Shown: positions 33,201 to 41,934 of the stretch, piece after piece
Position numbering within the stretch: position 1 is the stretch's first letter
How the letters are laid out: each line of letters begins with the position of its first letter
Origin: Heterodera schachtii
Lineage: Eukaryota; Nematoda; Chromadorea; Rhabditida; Heteroderidae
NCBI GenBank assembly: GCA_023374025.1
Contig: SIJG01000011.1
Location: 1-64,000, forward strand
Length of the DNA: 64,000 bases
Direction: 5' to 3'
The notes under the pieces: generated by a model
Database searches by the model: none
The model's input: the letters and a program-made list of their open reading frames with translations, nothing else
What the model was told of the DNA's origin: nothing
Made by a program: the position numbers and the translations under genes

Positions 33201-34794
33201 AGTAATTATGCAAATAACTCATTAATTTTTGACGGTCACGAACATCATTTGGCAAAACACGTTTTTCCAAGAAATCGTAAACAAATCCTAATTCACTTTC
33301 TTTCGATTTCTGTGCCCAATCTTTTCTCTGATCATTTTCAATTCCTTCAACTATCGCAACTCTCTTCTCCTTAATTTGCCCAATCTGAGCTGTTTCCTTT
33401 GGCATTTGCCACTCAAATTTCCCCTCTTGGATTTCAACATTTTCCTCTCTTGTCAGACTTTTGGACCGAGATAAAAGATCAGCAACCACATTCATTTTGC
33501 CTGGTTGATACTCAACTTGTAGAATAAAGCGAGAATTCATAGCTAATAACCACTTGTCAACTCGGCTGTTTCCTGTCTCATTCTTACTTTTAAACATAGA
33601 AACAAGTGCCCGGTGGTCTGTTATTACTCGCGTGGGTATCATGGTAATAAATTGAGCGTATTTCTTTGTTCCGAAACGAATTGCCAATGCTTCAAGCTCT
33701 GTTGGGCAATAGCGTGACTCGTGATTATTACACTGTCTTGACGCGAAATAAATTGGCCTAAGCTGACCCAATTCGTCTGCTTGGCAAAGAACAGCCGACA
33801 AACCGATTTTGCTAGCATCAGTTAACATAACAAATTGCCGTTGCGGGTTTTCCATTGCCGCTTTGAAATCCGGAAAATACAGAACTACTTGATCCAAAAT
33901 ACTCTTTTTCAGTGTTCTAATCGCTCCAAATTCAGTTTCTCCCATTTCGAATTTCACGTCCTTTTTAAGTAGGCGAAAAAGTGATTTGGCCAATACTCCA
34001 AAACCAAAAATGTATTTTCTGTAATAAGTGAAAAATCCGAGGAGTGAATGTAATTCTTTTTTCGTTTTAGGAGTTGGAAGGTTGATAATTGGTTTGACTT
34101 TGTCAGTGTCCATCTTTATGCCCTTACGGGTCAGAATGTGGCCAAGGAAAGGAATTTCCTTTGCGGCAAAGTGGCATTTTGTGATTTTGAGTTTCAGTCC
34201 TGCTGCTTTTATACGTTCAAAAACTGTTCCAAGGTCTGTTAAATGATCGCTCCAGGTCTCGGAAGCAATCAGGATATCATCAATGTATATGAACACTGAA
34301 TCGTTTACCATTCCATCGAAAAGTCGCGTCATGAAGCGTTGGAAAGTCGCTACTGCATTACAAAGACCAAAAGGTAAAACTGTAAATTCATGCAGTCCAA
34401 ATTCCGTAACAAAAGCTGTCTTTTCGACTGATTCGGGTTCCATTTTTATTTGCCAGTAACCTGACATAAAATCAATAACTGAGAAAAATTTTCGTCCCCC
34501 GAGTGCCAAAAGAGTATTGTCTATGTTTGGTAAAGGAAATGCGTCTTTTACTGTAACTGAATTTAGGCCTCTATAATCAACACAGAAACGGAGGGTTCCG
34601 TCGCGTTTTGGAACAATCACTATTGGCGACGCCCAAGGTGAAGAGGATGGTCTGATCAGGCCTCTCCCAAGATAATCATTGATCATTTCAGCCACCTTTT
34701 CTCGGTAGGCGTATGGAACTGGCCTATGTTTTGCTTTGATCGGTTTTGCATCACCCGTATCAATTTTGTGTTCGACCAAATTCGTTTGTGTCAA
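30274..34794 (-). CDS. pol: Gypsy pol: RT, RNase H, integrase and a long C-terminal extension with an SGNH-like segment
   Basis: 1506 codons in the listed frame, and the frame stays open upstream to the TAA at 34851-34849. Reverse transcriptase: LRFCVDYRGLN (68-78), FGLCNA and the catalytic YIDD at 170-173. RNase H: D326, E368, D393 and D439. Integrase: H564/H571 with CxxC 601-604, then D632, D691 and E727. Residues 910-1506 are not usual for Gypsy pol. They hold an acidic EKDDKGE-repeat linker (975-1035), a Cys-containing region, then IILGDSNAF (1213-1220), MAGKDSI (1261-1267) and NEHVNQNG (1351-1358). These are spaced like blocks I, III and V of GDSL/SGNH hydrolases, although the last block has N where the Asp is usual. 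The tail is an RGG/Arg-Ser-rich stretch. The product copies and integrates the element; the role of the added segment is unknown. Confidence 0.9.
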   Translation of the reverse strand: MTQTNLVEHKIDTGDAKPIKAKHRPVPYAYREKVAEMINDYLGRGLIRPSSSPWASPIVIVPKRDGTLRFCVDYRGLNSVTVKDAFPLPNIDNTLLALGGRKFFSVIDFMSGYWQIKMEPESVEKTAFVTEFGLHEFTVLPFGLCNAVATFQRFMTRLFDGMVNDSVFIYIDDILIASETWSDHLTDLGTVFERIKAAGLKLKITKCHFAAKEIPFLGHILTRKGIKMDTDKVKPIINLPTPKTKKELHSLLGFFTYYRKYIFGFGVLAKSLFRLLKKDVKFEMGETEFGAIRTLKKSILDQVVLYFPDFKAAMENPQRQFVMLTDASKIGLSAVLCQADELGQLRPIYFASRQCNNHESRYCPTELEALAIRFGTKKYAQFITMIPTRVITDHRALVSMFKSKNETGNSRVDKWLLAMNSRFILQVEYQPGKMNVVADLLSRSKSLTREENVEIQEGKFEWQMPKETAQIGQIKEKRVAIVEGIENDQRKDWAQKSKESELGFVYDFLEKRVLPNDVRDRQKLMSYLHNYSLIEGMLLRSDKNGKLQLFVPREFREGMIRERHSGICAGHLSGKKIFQQISELYFWPNMYGDCVRAALRCRICAHARKPSSNEPPLNVVETMEPLELVCIDILSIGPANSSNHYILVAIDHFSKYLVANPIPNKNADTVAKNFVKNFILVLGTPKKLHSDKGKEFVNETLTEISKILKIEKSTTSGYDPQANDVTERVNQTILGMLKRATYSAWEWDERLPFIVFAYNSTPSETTGLSPYHLMFGKPINFPLENQLKFDVNPLYTIDKNSYIQLFRESLMQLVDEAQKNSNLSRSKMKEHYDAQAKVTENKFQIGDRVMIIFPGSHSRSPHKKILWNHFGPFRITELKKSTATVVPSDKPAGETMVVPIERLVKVPIELPNICTMPKGKNPYKNILNGLISAATLIYCELEHGENKLPNQKPIDNLVCQLRAIEFLGGADEVMETEEPKEKDDKGEEDEVSEQSENSEDETEQPKEKDDKGEKDEAHEKSNEDELSMLGDEIEVPKTISWGMVCIGEEHKCCKDLCVADLDAVLERSGLGLLKIDNPLKALLTTFLLKSEAVASASAGKKLIMQILESDVGWELANYCSSREDDVKNGAFPSESDVENTLKVWTEHCQVMNEELKKTGYGPIAIETPEGLSLLPESEKEGMKNALENAAFHLEKIRAIEIHKKRIVTEERIILGDSNAFQLMKLWAKSEFVGAKEGSMSEVIRNFDEVVLSSKVKWLIVMAGKDSILAGESIDSIMEKVKRLRQLCSKFGHLKIFWLLLPFIFAKNNKSEEFCARMRALFRKKSEIELISVNEEGRSLLEVFRFGKSYNNEHVNQNGWMTEKGMKVLKAWLTSLVPGFPGDRELGIRTVKSKVVVPDVEQGSGPVDPLQIRYRGPVKNVGGGPGDPSPSPFDSFSDDGPTHSVRSVNLRNFGGEFSQFGRVGTAYRSAHRGGPSSSHYHPYQRARGGPIYHSTPSRRRSDFVPRR

Positions 34795-34848
34795 CTCATT
34801 TTCAGCAATTGCGAAAATTTCTCCGAAATTACAGATTAACTCCTCAAA

Positions 34849-35640
34849 TTATGTAAATTCTTCAATCGACATAATGTTCGACTGACTTTTCAAAAAACCA
34901 CGAATTCCGTTGTCGCGAGCATTATTCTTTGCTTCAATCGAAGAAACGGTAAAATTATTCACTAGAAATGAAGAAATGACCGAATTTTCCGTCTCCGATA
35001 TCAAAAGTGCAGGAGCTAATTCGGCAATTATTTCTTTTTCAGGAATCTGCACGAATTGATCGGACGTATTCAGAATTGGCACCGTTATCTTTCCTTCTTC
35101 AACCTTTCCAACGGTTGGCTCCAGTTTATGAGGACTTTTCTCATTGACAGCCGTGATGACAACATCTTTACCATTCCATTCATTTCCAACTGACAATGTA
35201 ACGAATTGCATTGTGAACGGTTTTAAAGTTGTTTGATAAATGACACTGACTGTGTTTTTCTTTTGAGGGTTTATTTCCTCAAAATTAATCATTTCTTTGT
35301 TGGGGATGTCAAAAAGACAGAAACCCAAGGAACGCAACGCATTTGTACCGATAAGTAAGTCGAATCCGAAGGGGGCACTTGTAATGTGAAAACAAACATT
35401 AGTTGTTTTACAACCATCCCGGTCGACAGGGAGTGAAATGACTCCGAAGCATTCTAATTCTTTGCCATTCACATCAGAAATTCGGGCTGAAACGCGATTA
35501 AATCCGTTTTTATGAAGTTCCAATTTTCTGTTTGTTATCAGTTCGTAGAAAAATTTTCCGCCCATTAAAGAGATTTGTGCTCCACCGTCAAGCATTGCGG
35601 TGGCCGGGGTTTCAAAAACTTTGAGCTCAACCGTAACCAT
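34849..35640 (-). CDS. Gypsy aspartic protease ORF
   Basis: 264 codons with a retropepsin-like core ATAMLDGGAQISLMGG at residues 13-28. The usual D-T/S-G active triad reads D-G-G here. FDLLIGTNALRSLGF (113-128) matches the conserved ILGxDxL-type segment. It overlaps the gag frame by 76 nt in a different frame, so a programmed frameshift is possible. It is in the same frame as pol, separated only by the TAA at 34851-34849; pol-type sequence (EELICNFGEIFAI) resumes immediately after that stop. Confidence 0.8.
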   Translation of the reverse strand: MVTVELKVFETPATAMLDGGAQISLMGGKFFYELITNRKLELHKNGFNRVSARISDVNGKELECFGVISLPVDRDGCKTTNVCFHITSAPFGFDLLIGTNALRSLGFCLFDIPNKEMINFEEINPQKKNTVSVIYQTTLKPFTMQFVTLSVGNEWNGKDVVITAVNEKSPHKLEPTVGKVEEGKITVPILNTSDQFVQIPEKEIIAELAPALLISETENSVISSFLVNNFTVSSIEAKNNARDNGIRGFLKSQSNIMSIEEFT

Positions 35641-36596
35641 TTTCCGATTACTGGACTTTCCCCTGTTTTGTCTGGCTTCGTTTTTGCCTTATCTAACTCG
35701 TTTCTTAAAAATTCGACTACTTTTCTTTCCAACTTAACACCGGCAACAGTTGCATCTGTTTTCACTTCTTCCTCCATTCTAATGCAATTTTGCTTTAGAA
35801 AATTCTGCGAACGACCTGCTGAGGGCATTCCGTTTTTCGAGTTTAGGAAGACTCGGTTCGCTCCAGTGGCAACAGTATTTGGGGTTTGTTGTTGATTCTG
35901 CTGAGGAAAAGACGATGGGAATTCGTTTCGGTTTTGGCGGGACATTGTCTTATTGCAATTCCGTGAAACATGACCAGGTTCGTTACAATTGTAACAAACA
36001 ACATTGTCTGCTTCTTGGTCGTTAGCTTCTAAGCGTATGAAGCGACCGCGTGCGTCTCGGGGTCTTTCCCAATTTCTACGATTTCCCTCAAAATTCAACT
36101 GTCGTTGCGCGTGGTGAATTGGACTGATATTTGGAGTTGACGTAAGAAAATTATCATTTTCGCGTGGTGTCACATTTCCGACTATTTGATTTTGTCGAAT
36201 AAGACCCGGGTCTACCAAATTTTCGTCCCTATTTGCACCCCGGTTTCGATTACTTTCATCCAATAGACGGTGCTCGTCTTCTGCGTTCAGCTCCCTCAAT
36301 TGTTCATTCACATTGAGCAATTGGTTGTGTATCTCTTGCTCGTCCATTTGAGTCCCTGAATGGTTCCGATTTGCATTATTTCGCTCATTATTCTCTTCAT
36401 TTCTCTGTTGAAAATTTTGTTGATTTTCCAAATTAATTGGTGGAAATGCTGGAAAATTTTGGTTTCGAGGCTGAACATTTTCCTGAACCGCCTGTCGCTG
36501 ATTTCCCCCTCTACGAGGTGACCGAAAAATCATGCCGTTAGCCTTTTTTTTCCTTCCACTAATTGCTGAATGTAAACCACAATCTGTGTGGTGCAA
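35565..36596 (-). CDS. gag: Gypsy gag ORF with one CCHC zinc knuckle
   Basis: 344 codons, very rich in Asn, Gln, Arg and Glu, with a single nucleocapsid knuckle CYNCNEPGHVSRNC at about residues 199-212. No clear major-homology capsid segment is seen, so the protein is either divergent or lacks the capsid N-terminal part. An out-of-frame stretch at 36757-36530 precedes it, so the true start could lie further upstream through a frameshift. Binds and packages element RNA by analogy. Confidence 0.75.
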   Translation of the reverse strand: MHHTDCGLHSAISGRKKKANGMIFRSPRRGGNQRQAVQENVQPRNQNFPAFPPINLENQQNFQQRNEENNERNNANRNHSGTQMDEQEIHNQLLNVNEQLRELNAEDEHRLLDESNRNRGANRDENLVDPGLIRQNQIVGNVTPRENDNFLTSTPNISPIHHAQRQLNFEGNRRNWERPRDARGRFIRLEANDQEADNVVCYNCNEPGHVSRNCNKTMSRQNRNEFPSSFPQQNQQQTPNTVATGANRVFLNSKNGMPSAGRSQNFLKQNCIRMEEEVKTDATVAGVKLERKVVEFLRNELDKAKTKPDKTGESPVIGKWLRLSSKFLKPRPPQCLTVEHKSL

Positions 36597-36962
36597 TCTC
36601 TTGCTGTGAGTATTGCTGAAGATTTGAATTCAATGCAACCTATTACTGATAGTGCTGCTTTCAAGTGGTGTGTTTGTAGATGATTTTGTCCGGACTGGGG
36701 AACAAAATAAGTTTGAATGGCGTTTGATGCTTTAACAGTGCAGCGCGGCGTATACAAACCAACTTCCTCAGTAAAATTGTTAGCCCAAGCTGTGGATCTA
36801 ACTTTTCCGACTTTTCCAAACTCTTAAATTAGTGCCCAAATCTGTGGATCACCAAATTTTTGTCTTTCCGAATGAATTGTTCCGTATTTCCTCACTTTAA
36901 TCCCACAAATTGCCACTAATCGAAATTGTCGTTGAAGCTTACCCAGAACTGCAGGAGCGCCA

Positions 36963-37316
36963 AGTCAAAATATCCTCCACTTTTCGGCCGACACAGGCAC
37001 AAATTTCGCTCGTTGACAAACAATTATACCACTGCAAATTCTAACAATTAAAACCCTGTCCAAACAAAATTAAACAAATTCGTACGAACACGACAATCCA
37101 AACGACTTCACCAAACAGGAGAGATTTATTTCCAAATAATATTCAAAAGATCGGAGGAGAGCAAAAATGAGAAGTAAAAATTCATTCACAGCAAAAAATA
37201 TCAATCCGAAGAACTGAGCCACAAAACAAAAAACAAAACAAAATTGAGAACAAATTAACAAAACATAATGCCACAAATTAATTAATTTTAAATTAAAAAG
37301 GAAGTCAATTATCACA
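36963..37316 (-). repeat. 5' LTR of the Gypsy element
   Basis: 354 bp. It differs from the 3' LTR by a one-base insertion (AATATTCAAAAG against AATATCAAAAG) and a C/A change in a run of A. It supplies the promoter for the minus-strand element. Confidence 0.92.
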
Positions 37317-38901
37317 AAATGCGTCAACGACGAAAGAAACGCATGGACCAAGGTCGTCAACATAACGGCACTTTCTCTGGTGAAGTGCCAACAAATGATG
37401 ATGCTCAAATGCCTGATACGGTACGCCAACACGGCACTTTCGACATTGAACAGCAACAACAAAATGCCATTCCTGCTGGCCATTCCTGCTGGCCATACCG
37501 CTGACCCACAAAATGTCCAAGCCACGAAATGTCCAAGCCACGAAATGTCCAAGCCACGAAATGTCCAAGCCACGAATTGTCCAAGCCACGAATTGTCCAA
37601 GCCACGAAATGTCCAAAAGAGTAAAAAACCACGAAATGTCCAAAAGTCTAAAAAGCTCATAAAAAACCGGAAAAGGAGTCTAATTAAGGGTTTTCGGGGT
37701 CGCTGAATACGAATACGACATTTATATTGCCCCTTACCTAACCCTAGACCAAATATAAACATAAAATAGCAAAAAAAAAAGAATTCAAAGCTCCTAAAAA
37801 GGGCGCTGATCAAATTTTGAACAAGTTTTAGGGTTCCTATGCGATCCGAATTCTCTCAGACATACCCTCAGCTTCACATATTAAAAAAAATATTTTTATT
37901 AAACATTCAATAAAATTCTTTACGGAACATGGACAATTGAATCATCAAAATTCTCGAAATCCTTCAATTTTCCTGCATATCCCTCAATTTGTAAACCGAG
38001 CGCCGTCATAAGATCAGGATGTCACCGTTGTTGTTGTATGACGCGTCAGCCAAAATTCGCATAATGGCAGCATCCTGGAGGATGTATCGTTTGTGTCGCT
38101 TGTGAATGAAATGGCGAGCAGATCGGGCAGCGTCCACCTGTCTGTCGATGCTTTCATCTTTGCCTGGGACCACTGGTGAGGTGCATCCACGGAGAAAGTT
38201 CAGTGCCTCTTCGTAGTAGCGTCGCTGTTTTCCAGGCAGAAGACACCACATACAGATGCACATCCTATGATGCACTGAAGCACCGATGACGAAGCACTGC
38301 TCCCACATTGCCGGAGCACATTTGAAAGTGCCGTCAAGGTGCCATGTGCCGCATTGGCGCAAAATGTCCAGAGTCTTAAAAAAATAAAACCATTAAGAAA
38401 TAGAATTTTTATAGCCAAAAAATGTACCTTAACGCTGCCGAAAATAAGGACCACGTCCTTTTCGCCTTGCCTGACATTGCGACTGTCATACAAGACGATG
38501 TCCTCACCACGTTTTTCGCGTAACGTTGCTGGAATGACAAAGACCAGTGGGTCCTGCACATCGACGTTTCCCAACAATTTTTTCTTCTCACGCCGAATCA
38601 TTTCAGTCAACGCATTGTTGGAACTCATAGCCACAAATGCTTCATCCGTTGCTGATCGCCTCACTTTTGACAAACTTCGGGTCGGCTTCAGACATGGCTC
38701 GGCCAGGACAGTTTCTTTTATTTTCTGCCGCTTTGACTCTGCCTTTAATACAAAACATTAATTAATCATTTTTAATTTAAACAAACTTGTTGTTTCTGAG
38801 GTGCTGGGAGATGGTTTGCTGGGAGATGGTTATGTTCTCTTTGACTCAAGGTTCCAGTAGCACCGGTTTCGCCGTTGTTTGTGATGTTTGCATATGCTGA
38901 G

Positions 38902-39716
38902 CAGGGGTGTCATTTTACCTGGAAAACCGGGCATTTGCCCGGTTTTGGGGGTCTGTGCCCGGTTTTTGCCCGTTTTTTGAATTTGCCCGGATTTTTTGCC
39001 CGGTTTTTGGGGTTTTGCCTAATTTTTTCAATTTTCTTGTTTTCCTTTCATTTATTTTATTTTTATTAAACATTTCGCCAAGATTAATAGTCTAATTTTC
39101 ATTGTTAAGCTATTAATTCATTTAAACTAGAGACCGGCGGGAGCGGGAGTCCCGCGGGAGTTTACGGGAGTCCCGCTCCCGACTCCCGCTTTTTTCGGTG
39201 AACGGGATTTTTTACGGGAGCGGGAGTTTTACGGGATTCCGCTCCCGCTGCCGCTCCCGGAAGATTTCGAACTCCCGCTCCCGCTCCCGTAAATTTTACC
39301 CAAAAAACGGGAGTGAAATTACACTGGTAAGAATTGATTTTTTTGGCAAAATCAATAATTTTTGATCGAAAAACTGTTAAATATATAGCCAAAATCTCAA
39401 AAAAATTTCCGGCGACGCCTATCGGCACCGCCGGGCCTTTAAAATCCTTAATTTTCTTAGAAAACTGGGACAACTTTTAATATAGCGCCAAGTCCGGTCT
39501 CAAAACATTACTGTCACAATTATTTTCTTTCATTGCCAAACTTGCTCAAACAGGTGAAAAGTGGTGATAAATATGTTGTTTAAATGTTTTTAGGTTGTTA
39601 TACATTGAATTATTAGCTAAAAATATATGCCCGGTTTTTTGCCCGGTTTTTGAAAATTTTTGCCCGGTTTTTGAACTCACGCGCCCGGTTTTTAGGTTTT
39701 GGCGATGACACCCCTG
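38902..39716 (+). mobile_element. hAT-like MITE, family A, inside the MULE
   Basis: The left end CAGGGGTGTCATTTTACC and the right end GATGACACCCCTG are inverted. Perfect 8-bp TSDs ATGCTGAG lie at 38894-38901 and 39717-39724. Subterminal TTTGCCCGGTTTT repeats sit at both ends. It is the same family as 4503-5265 and interrupts a MULE transposase exon. It contains a further element at 39128-39502. Confidence 0.93.
39128..39502. mobile_element. TAGAGACCGG-family element, GGGAGCGGGAGTCCC-word copy
   Basis: The left end TAGAGACCGG is at 39128 and the right end CCGGTCTCA at 39494-39502. The subterminal sequence is built from GGGAGCGGGAG and ACTCCCGC words. It contains one GC hairpin module (39406-39435). 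It lies inside the family A MITE: the flanking sequence on both sides matches the uninterrupted copy at 4503-5265. Confidence 0.75.
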
Positions 39717-40415
39717 ATGCTGAGCAACTGCGATTTGTGCATCTCCAGCGATTTCCTGAGTGGTGTGTGAATCGAAATCCTGAATAGTTTAGAAATTAAA
39801 TTTATTGCGGCACTTTAAACATACCGTTCAACTATAGACAATCTCCCCCAAAATTGGTCTTTCCGCGCTCAAAGGTCACTGTTGAAAGTTCAGCCTCGTT
39901 CAAAGTCTGTTGTTCAACATTGTCGGAAGTTATCACGGCATGCAATTCGTCAACCTCCACTCCAAAATTCACGGCCTCCTCAGTTGTCTTTGAAATGTCT
40001 GACAAATAACGCTTCTTCCGACTTTTTGTAGACTTTCAAGTTTATTACGAATCATTTGTTCGATCAATGAATAACAAAATCTGAAAACAAAAAACAGCAT
40101 ATATTTTAACCGAATTTTGAGATTTTTCTTATTCGGCTGGGTCTAGGGTTAGGTAAGGGGCAATATAAATGTCGTATTAGTATTCAGCGACCCCGAAAAC
40201 CCTTAATTAGACTCCTTTTCCGGTTTTTTATGAGCTTTTTAGATTTTTGGACATTTCGTGGTTTTTTACTCTTTTGGACATTTCGTGGCTTGGACAATTC
40301 GTGGCTTGGACATTTCGTGGCTTGGACATTTTGTGGGGGCGCCGGCCACACATTCGAAGTTGAAACACCGATACGGTGCGCATTTTTGCCGCGATCAGTG
40401 CGATTGGATTTGGCG

Positions 40416-41934
40416 CACTGATTTTGGACGAAAATGGTCAGGACAGTTCTCTTTGTAATACGGTTTCTCCATTTGAAATTGTTAAATGGAAGAGACCCTT
40501 CAGAGCTCACAAAAAAGCACCGGAAGGAAATCGTCAAGATTTCTAAAACCGGACCATTCACAGCAGAAGATGTTCTGCTGGCTGAGTACCTTATAATTCG
40601 TTTGGATCAATTTAATGATCCAGATGAATTCACAAAATTTCCCTCACTAATTGATAGTGAAGGGATTCTCAGGCTGAGAACGAGATTAACAAGAAGTGAC
40701 CAACCTTATGGGTTTTCACATCCCATACTTCTTGGAAAGAACTCGGAAATCCGAGATCTTATCATTTTGCAATGTCACCAAAAAAGACATCACCTAGGGG
40801 TGGACAGCACCCTTACGGAATTTCTCAACAATTATTGGACTCCTCAGTCTCGAACGGCAGTAAAAAGGGTTATAAAAAAACTGCCGTCGATGCCGAAGAA
40901 TGAAGGCATACCAATTTGCCTTACCAAAAATGCCTCCACTGCCGGAGGAACGAGTTTGCCGACAAATGCCCTTTAAGTCAATTGGTATTGACTTTTTGGG
41001 GCCAACAGAGACACGATTGGCAGGAGAGAAAGTCAAGGCATGGATAATTATAGTAACTTGCCTCACAACGAGAGCAGTTTACTTAGAAGCCATGCTTGAC
41101 ACAACGGCCGAATCTTTTTTAAATGTCCTCCGACGATTCATTAGTCGGAGGGGAAAACCAGATTTAATTTGGAGTGACAATGCCACTTCATTTAAATTGT
41201 CTCAAAAAACGATTGAGCAATTGACAACTCCAAAGGGAGTTGAGCAAAACAAAGATGAATTTCTTGCACTTAATAAAATTAAGTGGAAATTTATCGCTCA
41301 AATTAGTCCATGGGCAGGTGGCGTTTACGAACGTCTCGTGCAATTATGCAAAAATTGCTTCAAACGGACATTGGGGAGAAAAATCCTCAATTATGATGAG
41401 CTCAACACTTTTGTGGCCGAAGTTGAGGCTACTCTCAACCATCGGCCAATCACTGTTGTATCAGAGGGAGCGGATGGCATTCAGCCACTCCGCCCCATCG
41501 ACTTACTTCAACCCGATTTACAGATAAATTGGGAGACAACGACGGAAGAAGCCGATCCCAACGACAAGCAAATTTCATCATCGGAGAAATTGGTTGCTTT
41601 ATTTAAAGCAACCAGAGAAGCCCATGAAAGCTTCTGGAATAAATGGCATAATGAGTACCTTCTCCTTCTTAGAGAAAGGTCTAAGTGGGATCACAAAGGT
41701 ACTCATCTCCAAGACAAAGGAGAGCCAAAAGAAGGAATGATAGTCCTGATTCATGGGGAATTCACTCCTCGGAATCAGTGGACTTTGGGAAAAATAATTG
41801 AGCTTAATGGCAGACCAGGTGCCATTAGAAGCGTTCAATTAGAAATGCCAATTCATGGCATTAAATCAAAGAGGTATGGAACCATGCCTCGAAAAGTCGT
41901 TATTACACGACCAGTCAACAAAATTTTTCCATGA
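40416..41934 (+). pseudogene. pol: BEL/Pao pol 3' part: integrase, with one frameshift
   Basis: The first frame, from about 40416 to 40976, carries FVIRFLHLKL and then the integrase zinc-binding start HQKRHHLGVDSTLTEF. At the A-run 40873-40879 the frame shifts: the matching CRRCRRMK and the catalytic core continue in the frame that runs to 41934. Core residues, numbered from the Met codon at 40900, are D31 in IGIDFLGP, D93 in WSDNATSF and E144 in GGVYERL. LNHRPI and the PLRPIDLL segment follow, as in BEL/Pao. gag, protease and reverse transcriptase are absent: the sequence begins about 80 bp after the MULE TIR. The single-base shift lies in a homopolymer, so it may be a sequencing error or a real lesion. 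Confidence 0.85.

Larger units (their letters stand above)
29816..37316 (-). mobile_element. Complete Ty3/Gypsy LTR retrotransposon
   Basis: Direct repeats of 353/354 bp at 29816-30168 and 36963-37316 bound gag, protease and pol on the minus strand. The 4-bp target duplication AAAT flanks it (29812-29815 and 37317-37320). Next to the 5' LTR is a primer-binding-site-like TGGCGCTCC (just left of 36963). Next to the 3' LTR is a purine tract (GGGTGGGA) before TGTGATAATTGAC. The two LTRs differ at only about three positions, so insertion is recent. Confidence 0.95.
38006..40031 (-). pseudogene. MULE transposase, interrupted and truncated
   Basis: From 40031 down, exon-like codons KSRKKRYLSDISKTTEEAV run to about 39836. 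A further piece at 39780-39725 is cut by the MITE at 38902-39716 and continues at 38893. Then come SKVRRSATDEAFVAM and LREKRGEDIVLYDSRN, an intron (38427-38375, ending TTTAAG), and the catalytic-core start CGTWHLDGTFKCAPAMW. The core continues with CMWCLLPGKQRRYYEEALNF, the first Asp region of MULE transposases. The frame ends at 38006, before the rest of the DDE core, so it cannot be functional. Confidence 0.75.
37505..40337 (-). mobile_element. Mutator-like (MULE) element with about 200-250-bp TIRs
   Basis: The left TIR 37505-37751 and right TIR 40140-40337 are inverted copies, from the outer CCCACAAAATGTCC to the inner GGTCTAGGGTTAGG. The outer parts are arrays of a 16-bp word (TCCAAGCCACGAAATG), six copies on the left and three on the right. 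That accounts for the 48-49 bp length difference. The interior carries a transposase fragment (38006-40031) and two nested elements. No convincing target duplication is found next to the TIRs. Confidence 0.85.

Noticed and set aside
30246..34246. Plus-strand open frames across the Gypsy pol (for example 31484-31918, 30755-31192)
   Set aside because: They are antisense shadows of the 1506-codon pol frame, which has clear RT, RNase H and integrase motifs.
37305..37813. Minus-strand Trp/Gly-rich open frames (repeated AWTFRGLDISWLGHF)
   Set aside because: They translate the 16-bp repeats in the left MULE TIR and the neighbouring LTR; the mirror frame exists in the right TIR.
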